Shown here: positions 6,355 through 10,003 of the stretch, piece after piece
Numbering within the stretch: the first letter of the stretch is position 1
Layout of the letters: each line of letters begins with the position of its first letter
Assembly: GCA_903828035.1 (NCBI GenBank)
Contig: CAIKKV010000667.1
Location: 1-10,003 of the forward strand
Direction of reading: 5' to 3'
DNA: 10,003 bases
Source: an uncultured bacterium
Lineage (GTDB): Bacteria; Verrucomicrobiota; Kiritimatiellia; CAIKKV01
The notes under the pieces: generated by a model
The model's database searches: none
Seen by the model: only the letters and a program-made list of their open reading frames with translations
Told to the model about the DNA's origin: nothing
Program-made: the position numbers and the translations under genes

Positions 6355-7573
6355 GGAGGAGTCCTGTTTTCCGGAGCAGTTTGCCGGCGAAGCGGCGGAG
6401 GCGGAGCCAGAAGCCGGCGGGAGGCGGGGGCGGCGGCGCCTTCAAAGCGGCGGCGACGCGGTTTTCCAGCGCCGCCATCCGGCGTTGCAGCGCGGCCTGA
6501 TCGCGGGTCGCCATAAGACGGCGGATCGTTTCGTCGTCTCTGGGGATGATGGGGAGGAACGCCTCTCCGGGGAGTCGGCGGCGGATGTCGCGGCTGAGAA
6601 ACTCGAGGAGGTCCTGCGTGCCCGGGGAGAGTTGATCGAACAGGCTACGTTGGGTTTCGGCGTCCAGTTGTTCCAGAGGGGCCCAGGGTTGGGAATCCGC
6701 CGGAAGCGGTTCTGCGAATAGGGTTCCGTCGGGTTTTCCGAACCAATCGCGGGCGATCTCGGCATTCATGGCGGCATGGCGGTCCAGGACGGAGCGCCGG
6801 TCGGCGGGGGACACCAGGTGCCGCACGGTGGGGGCCTTGTCGCCTTGGGAAAGAGCTGTCAGCTCCAGCTCCAGCTTCAGGTGCTCGCCCTCGAGCAGGG
6901 GCAGGGCGTTGCACTGGCGCAGGAAGGCCAGGTAGGGGCGTTTCAGGGCGGCGTTCGAGGAGGTGCTGGGGACATACTCGGGCGACATCGGCAATCCGAT
7001 GACCTGGAGAAAGTCGAGAACGGGGTCGTTCTGGAACAGCGACTGGGGCTCGAAGAGCCGGAGGGTCATGTTCTCCCGGCCGAAGAGGGCCGCGTAGAGC
7101 TTCAGCACCCGCAGGTAGTCGGATAACTGGGTAAAGTCCTTCAGCACCAGGTCGGGCGGGCGGACCTGGCGGATGAGGCAGCTGCGGACATGCTGGGCGT
7201 AGCGGGATTCGAAGAGATGGTCCTGGCGCCGGAGGTAATAGACCACCTTGACGTCGAACTCGCGGGCCAGGCCGGCCAGCGACCGGGGGTTGTCCAGGCA
7301 GAACCCCTCGAAGCTGAGGACCGTGGTGGCGCAGCCGGCCTCCCGGACCTCGCGAAGGACGGCCTCCAGGGTTTCGGCGGCGTCGTTGTTCATGAGCGAG
7401 GCCGCATAGAAGGCCGGCGAAAGCTTCCGGTGGGCGGAGTCGTGGATCCCGGCCAGGGGATACAGGAAGCCCTTCCGCCGGAGCGCGACGCGGTTGGCCA
7501 GCAGGAACGTCTGGATGGCGGTTGTCCCAGTTTTGGGCTCGCCGATGTGAAGGAATAGCGCGGGTTTCGTCAT
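6341..7573 (-). CDS. Sulfotransferase B (PAPS-dependent, P-loop type)
   Basis: 410 residues. The N-terminus LFLHIGEPKTGTTAIQTFL (6-24) is the 5'-phosphosulfate-binding loop of PAPS sulfotransferases, with K14, T15, T17 and T18. VVYYLRRQDHLFESRYAQ (110-127) supplies the expected 3'-phosphate-binding arginine (R115/R116) and serine (S123). The second half is less typical. Residues ~350-385 form a short heptad-like helix, followed by six prolines and a strongly basic tail (RLRRFAGKLLRK) that could contact membrane or an anionic partner. The likely role is sulfation of a carbohydrate or lipid-linked glycan in the cytoplasm; the acceptor is unknown. ATG 7573 overlaps the stop of the first sulfotransferase (ATGA). 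The longer open frame to 8230 is only a shadow of that upstream gene. Confidence 0.87.
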   Translation of the reverse strand: MTKPALFLHIGEPKTGTTAIQTFLLANRVALRRKGFLYPLAGIHDSAHRKLSPAFYAASLMNNDAAETLEAVLREVREAGCATTVLSFEGFCLDNPRSLAGLAREFDVKVVYYLRRQDHLFESRYAQHVRSCLIRQVRPPDLVLKDFTQLSDYLRVLKLYAALFGRENMTLRLFEPQSLFQNDPVLDFLQVIGLPMSPEYVPSTSSNAALKRPYLAFLRQCNALPLLEGEHLKLELELTALSQGDKAPTVRHLVSPADRRSVLDRHAAMNAEIARDWFGKPDGTLFAEPLPADSQPWAPLEQLDAETQRSLFDQLSPGTQDLLEFLSRDIRRRLPGEAFLPIIPRDDETIRRLMATRDQAALQRRMAALENRVAAALKAPPPPPPAGFWLRLRRFAGKLLRKTGLLRDSR

Positions 7574-8274
7574 GGTTTCAGATCCGCCTTGGCAAGGGGG
7601 TCGGGATCGAAGGTGTAGCCGAACAGGTCGATGTCGCGGCGGTACAGGGCGCCCACCTTGGCGGCGAGCTCGGGCGTGTAGTACGTCCGGTAATCGGGGT
7701 GGCGCGAGGAGGCGTTGAGGCGGCGCTCCAGCTCGCCCGGCAGGCCGAGCTGGCCGCAGACGAACCGGAAGTCGTCCGCGAACCGCTCGAAGCGCCCGAG
7801 GAAGTCGAGGTGGTTCAGGTCGATCTGGACGCACTGCAGCCGGATGTGGATGTTGCAGGAGGTCAGGTCCTGCCCGGCCACATGATCCACGAACCCCTTG
7901 AATGACTCGAGCGATTCCCGGTCGCTGCCGAAGATGTGGGCTTTCGGGTTGTCGATGATCTTGTTCTGCCAGCAGGAGACCAGCCGGTCCCAGGGGTTGC
8001 GCACGAACGAGAACTTGAAGTGACGGCGGTAGAGCCGGGGGGGGAAGTAGAGGTCGTAGCCCTGGCGGACGTCGAAGGCGACGCCGTGGGTTTCGAAGTG
8101 GTTCAGGGCGGACCGGGTGGCCACCTTGGCCACCTGGAACCAGACAAAGCGGGGCTCGCGGCCGATCGTCAGCGCATAGCCCGGATAGGAGGGCAGAAAC
8201 GGCACGGCGGCAGCGTGGGCGAAAAGCCATTGCTGGAGCCGAATGCGGCGGGGAAGCTGCACGTCACTTTGCAT
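7570..8274 (-). CDS. Sulfotransferase A (sulfotransfer_2 / carbohydrate sulfotransferase type)
   Basis: 234 residues. WFQVAKVATRSALN (45-58) is the 5'-phosphosulfate loop in the K-V-A/G-(C/S/T) form typical of carbohydrate sulfotransferases such as the heparan 2-O and chondroitin groups. FSFVRNPWDRLVSCWQNKI (88-106) is the 3'-phosphate site with R92 and S100. FLGRFERFADDF and the C-terminal YYTPELAAKVGALYRRDIDLFGY are also characteristic of the family. No signal anchor is evident, so it is likely cytoplasmic and uses PAPS to sulfate a sugar-containing acceptor. It is the first gene of a coupled operon with a second, sequence-unrelated sulfotransferase, suggesting two sulfation positions or acceptors. 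ATG 8274 has no ribosome-binding site, and a promoter-like pair places the transcript start at or next to the ATG. Confidence 0.9.
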   Translation of the reverse strand: MQSDVQLPRRIRLQQWLFAHAAAVPFLPSYPGYALTIGREPRFVWFQVAKVATRSALNHFETHGVAFDVRQGYDLYFPPRLYRRHFKFSFVRNPWDRLVSCWQNKIIDNPKAHIFGSDRESLESFKGFVDHVAGQDLTSCNIHIRLQCVQIDLNHLDFLGRFERFADDFRFVCGQLGLPGELERRLNASSRHPDYRTYYTPELAAKVGALYRRDIDLFGYTFDPDPLAKADLKP

Positions 8275-8614
8275 GATTATTCTATATCATGTTGATCCGG
8301 GCGAAGACAACCTTTGAATCTCAAGCAGGCGCCCCGCGCAAAGGCGCGATATACCTTGACCGGCATCGGCTGTTGCCTATAGGGGAAGTTCCGGCTTCGA
8401 AATCCGTTCGTGTACGGAACCGACACGCTTCGGTATGTAGCCAAGGGGGCGGATTTAGGGGAAAACTGGCATCCCTATTCCGAGGTTTTCCGATATTCCC
8501 AACGCCGGAATGAAACTGGGGTAAAGCTGGCGGTTTGAGTATGTATCTTCTTCCTCCCTTCAGAGCGATTGAGCCGGGTCGGGCGGTCCGATTTTGCGTG
8601 ACGCTTTCGACGGG
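8275..8614. other. Gene-free stretch upstream of the sulfotransferase operon
   Basis: About 340 bases with no convincing gene on either strand; open frames here lack any family pattern. It contains the candidate sulfotransferase promoter at its left end, a 7-bp inverted repeat GGAAAAC/GTTTTCC (8460-8466 and 8485-8491), and a small ACCGA/TCGGT inverted repeat near 8420. One isolated copy of the 9-bp-like word ATAGGGGAA sits at 8379. Base composition is more mixed than in the neighbouring genes, consistent with a regulatory or decayed accessory segment. Confidence 0.5.
8281..8310 (-). promoter_or_regulatory. Candidate promoter of the sulfotransferase operon, possibly leaderless
   Basis: On the minus strand TTGTCT (8305-8310) is followed after 18 bases by TATAGA (8281-8286). 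The expected transcription start, about 7 bases further, falls on or beside the ATG at 8274, and no purine-rich ribosome-binding site precedes that ATG. Both facts fit a leaderless mRNA, but the support is motif resemblance only. Confidence 0.33.
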
Positions 8615-8633
8615 CTCCCCATTGTATGGGGAG
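8615..8633. repeat. Perfect 8-bp hairpin over the start of the zinc-ribbon ORF
   Basis: CTCCCCAT and ATGGGGAG flank a 3-base loop (TGT). The ATG of the zinc-ribbon ORF (8626) forms part of the right arm, so in a plus-strand transcript the start codon would be paired. It may be a terminator-like or start-masking hairpin; no T-tract follows. Confidence 0.5.
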
Positions 8634-8869
8634 GAAATGGACGCGTCGTCGTAAGTGCCGAGGCTGCGGAGAGTTGTATGAGCCGACCCGCGGCGGATAT
8701 CGTCAACATTGTTGCCTGAAGCCGGCATGCCGGGCGGCCCGCAAGACGACCAGCCAGAAGAACTGGCTTCATGCGCCACCGGGCGCCATTACCATGTGGG
8801 GTCCGAACAGGTTCAGCGTATCCAAGCCTGGCGTAAACGGAATCCGGGCTACTGGCGTGGCAAGCCGGA
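8626..8869 (+). pseudogene. Frameshifted zinc-ribbon ORF of the kind found beside transposons
   Basis: The first ~48 codons from ATG 8626 give a basic start, then a zinc-ribbon-like cluster (C11, C14, C29/C30, C35 in KCRGCGELYEP and HCCLKPACRAARK), then TSQKNWL. The familiar second half, HYHVGSEQVQRIQAWRKRN followed by PGYWRGK, is found only in another frame starting near 8787. A one-base loss (or two-base gain) between about 8774 and 8786 therefore separates the halves. Proteins of this form are recurrent hypothetical ORFs next to transposase genes in several phyla; their function is unknown. The 3' end runs into an IS21-type remnant, so the natural stop is lost. It probably no longer makes a full protein. 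The only plus-strand gene-like body in this part of the window. Confidence 0.62.
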
Positions 8870-8876
8870 TGCGTTA

Positions 8877-9230
8877 TTAAGATTTCAGTCCGACACACCC
8901 CTTGCGGTTCATGGCGTAATACTCCTCCCAGAGCAGTTGCAGCGTCACGCTCGGGCGCCTCATCTCGTCGCGCAGGTAGCCCATCGGCGGCATGCTCGGC
9001 CGCTCCATAGACTCCTTGACCGGGAACAGCAGCGCGTTGAGCCGCTCCTCCGTAAGGTCCGCGGGAAGCGGCCAGCTCACGCCGGCAGCCCGCGCCCGCC
9101 CCAGGTAATCCGCCACCGTGCTGCGGGCCAGGTTGCATCCCCTGGCCACCTGCCGCAACGACAGCTTGTGCCCCAGGCCGAGCCGGAGCACCTCTGATAT
9201 CATTCTCATGGACAACGTCTCCCAGGCCAT
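8877..9230 (-). pseudogene. istA: Truncated istA (IS21-family transposase), N-terminal part only
   Basis: 117 codons remain of a protein that is normally around 400-500 residues. LSMRMISEVLRLGLGHKLS is followed by a helix-turn-helix (LRQVARGCNLARSTVADYL) and the IstA-typical AGVSWPLPADL, then VTLQLLWEEYYA, after which similarity stops and the frame ends within a few codons (GCVGLKS). The DDE catalytic core is missing entirely, so it cannot transpose; at most a DNA-binding fragment could be made. ATG 9230 is preferred over 9257 because AGGAG lies six bases upstream. The premature end coincides with a terminal-repeat-like sequence, which points to internal deletion rather than a point mutation. 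Confidence 0.85.
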
Positions 9231-9298
9231 GCGCATCTCCTTTTTGAAGTGCGCCATATTGGCCCTTGTTGTCCAGCGCCGCTACCCTCTTTTAGGGG

Positions 9299-9368
9299 TG
9301 TCAGACTTGATCGGAATAGGCGTCCGACATCAATCGGAATGACTGTCCGACTTGAATCGGAATATGCA
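9299..9368. repeat. Triple terminal repeats at the istA-side end of the IS21-type element
   Basis: Three related units lie at 9299-9318, 9322-9341 and 9344-9364, spaced about 22 bases apart. Each has the form TGTC(C/A)GAC followed by TCGGAAT. The outermost runs into TGCA, the expected TG...CA tip. In IS21-family elements such repeats are transposase-binding sites. Confidence 0.85.
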
Positions 9369-9391
9369 GCCACCGCGGCGAGATCGGGAAG

Positions 9392-9492
9392 GGCCCTTGT
9401 TTTCTGACAGCAGAGCGAAGTCCCCCCCGTTTTCAGTTCAGAGCCTACCAAAATCTTGGCTTAGCGACCTGTCCAGAAAACGGGGGGAACTT
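9392..9492. repeat. Nested inverted repeats resembling IS termini of an unnamed element
   Basis: GAAGTCCCCCCCGTTTTC (9417-9434) and GAAAACGGGGGGAACTTC (9475-9492) are inverted copies with 17 of 18 positions pairing. The right copy is preceded by CTGTCCA, forming a plausible terminal-repeat tip. A third related word occurs on the minus strand just left (CTGTCAGAAAACAAGGG, about 9392-9408). Spans of this type arise where ends of related insertion sequences meet or where a small non-autonomous element remains. No transposase for it is in the window, and no T-tract supports a terminator. Confidence 0.6.
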
Positions 9493-9498
9493 CAGTAA

Positions 9499-9651
9499 GG
9501 AGGAAATTACAGAAAGATTGTTACTCCATCGTACGCGGGCAGGCTTCCTGATCCGGATGGCCGGCCCGTTTTTGTCTGGAGCCAGGAATCTTATCTGATC
9601 AAGGCACCCGCGATCTTTCCGCTCTACGATACCGGTACGCCATCGGACTGA
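9499..9651 (+). pseudogene. Possible C-terminal coding remnant, unrecognised
   Basis: An open frame without a start codon runs from the repeat region to TGA 9649-9651. Its last 40 codons read like real protein (GRLPDPDGRPVFVWSQESY, then PAIFPLYDTG) with GC-rich third positions like its surroundings. No family is recognised. The upstream part appears to have been replaced by the insertion-sequence ends at 9417-9492. It faces the glycosyltransferase fragment tail to tail with a 13-base gap. It could still be a chance open frame. Confidence 0.3.
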
Positions 9652-9664
9652 GCGGCGAAACTGG

Positions 9665-10003
9665 CTAATGACCAGTCGGCGGTGGACTTGCGAGTTGATA
9701 AACGTGAAGCTTCTTTAGCGTTCCCCCTGTTATTTCGGGACAGTTTTTGAATTGCTGGTGTTCGGCGGCCGTACCGTTCCAGACGAAGTAGTAGTCTACG
9801 CCCAGTCGGTTGAGGGCGGCGGGCACCTGGGCGGCGGGCGTGTCCCCTTGCACGCCGAAGTAACGCAGTCCCAGTTGATACGCGATGCTGAGGGTCCTGT
9901 CCCATTCGCGATTGGAAGCAATGTTGCCGCTAAGGGCGGTTTGCTTCCTAAGCTTCACGATGAGCGATTGCGCGTGCTTGCCCTTCCGGGTCAATCGACA
10001 GCG
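9665..10003 (-). CDS. C-terminal part of a probable membrane (GT-C fold) glycosyltransferase, partial at right edge
   Basis: The frame is open to the right edge, so the start lies outside the window; about 112 codons are seen. The stretch SGNIASNREW, then TLSIAYQLGLRYFGV, then ALNRLGVDYYFVWN resembles the soluble C-terminal domain of multi-membrane-span glycosyltransferases related to ArnT/PMT. In those proteins an ASN-x-W motif, a YYG/YFG motif and a 'DYYFVW' strand recur. No transmembrane segment falls in the visible part. If right, the gene adds sugars from a lipid carrier outside the cytoplasmic membrane, in keeping with the sulfated-glycan theme further left. The stop is TAG 9665-9667. 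The family assignment is from pattern memory and is moderate. Confidence 0.5.
   Translation of the reverse strand, partial: RCRLTRKGKHAQSLIVKLRKQTALSGNIASNREWDRTLSIAYQLGLRYFGVQGDTPAAQVPAALNRLGVDYYFVWNGTAAEHQQFKNCPEITGGTLKKLHVYQLASPPPTGH

Larger units (their letters stand above)
8870..9368 (-). mobile_element. Internally deleted IS21-family element (about 0.5 kb remnant)
   Basis: The right boundary carries three ~20-bp repeats with core (A)ATCGGAAT at about 9299-9318, 9322-9341 and 9344-9364, ending in TGCA at 9368; multiple terminal repeats with this core are typical of IS21-family ends. The istA start follows inward. At the left, the minus strand from 8897 to 8870 reads a diverged copy of the same repeat (TGTCGGACTGAAATC, then TTAATA and GCA), which looks like the opposite terminus. 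If so, most of istA and all of istB are deleted between them. No clear target duplication was seen at the two boundaries. The right end is secure; the left end is inferred. Confidence 0.68.

Noticed and set aside
7574..8230. 5' extension of the sulfotransferase B frame (629-codon version)
   Set aside because: The extension lies antiphase within sulfotransferase A and reads as Arg/Pro-rich nonsense; the P-loop start MTKPALFLHIG with an ATGA overlap is the natural start.
8321..8779. Minus-strand 152-codon frame in the gene-free region
   Set aside because: No recognisable family, no ribosome-binding site, and it overlaps the better supported zinc-ribbon ORF on the other strand.
9417..9492. The 18-bp inverted repeat as a Rho-independent terminator
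   Set aside because: The loop is about 40 bases and no T-tract follows either arm; the tip sequence and a third related copy fit insertion-sequence ends better.

Overview
The window is a GC-rich stretch of bacterial chromosome with almost every gene on the minus strand. Gene order is given here in the direction of transcription, from right to left. The organism is probably a Gram-negative environmental bacterium. The sulfotransferases, the aldo-keto reductase/esterase pair and the large multi-PAS kinase would suit a polysaccharide-handling member of the Verrucomicrobiota/Kiritimatiellota/Planctomycetota group. That placement is inference; no rRNA or marker gene is present.

Right end (about 8.6-10.0 kb): a decayed accessory region. 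It holds the C-terminal end of a probable membrane glycosyltransferase running off the right edge and a short plus-strand coding remnant facing it. Next comes a nested set of GGGG/CCCC-rich inverted repeats that look like insertion-sequence ends. After that lies an IS21-type remnant of about 0.5 kb: triple terminal repeats, the first ~115 codons of istA, then apparently the opposite terminal repeat with everything between deleted. A frameshifted zinc-ribbon ORF abuts it. A stretch of about 340 bp without genes follows, ending in a possible promoter.

Middle (5.2-8.3 kb): a tight four-gene operon of two different sulfotransferases, a rhomboid-fold membrane protein that has lost its catalytic serine and histidine and gained a C-terminal cysteine cluster, and a DUF192 protein. 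The genes overlap by 4, 14 and 4 bases, so translational coupling is likely. The sulfotransferases probably sulfate a carbohydrate or other surface molecule using PAPS.

Next (3.2-5.1 kb): an L-glyceraldehyde-3-phosphate-reductase-type aldo-keto reductase and an alpha/beta-hydrolase of the acetyl-esterase type. Degenerate 9-bp tandem arrays, unit about ATAGGACCT, begin exactly at the stop codon of the DUF192 gene and again at the stop codon of the aldo-keto reductase gene. They share the same unit and phase and are the most unusual non-coding signal here.

Left end (0-3.2 kb): a soluble PAS-PAS-PAS-GAF histidine kinase and a stand-alone receiver protein, coupled by an ATGA overlap. The receiver loses its family pattern in its last ~10 residues. 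At that point another reading frame on the same strand spells what looks like the C-terminus of a penicillin-binding protein, so the left edge may be a recombination (or assembly) junction. No RNA genes, CRISPR array or convincing intrinsic terminator were seen.
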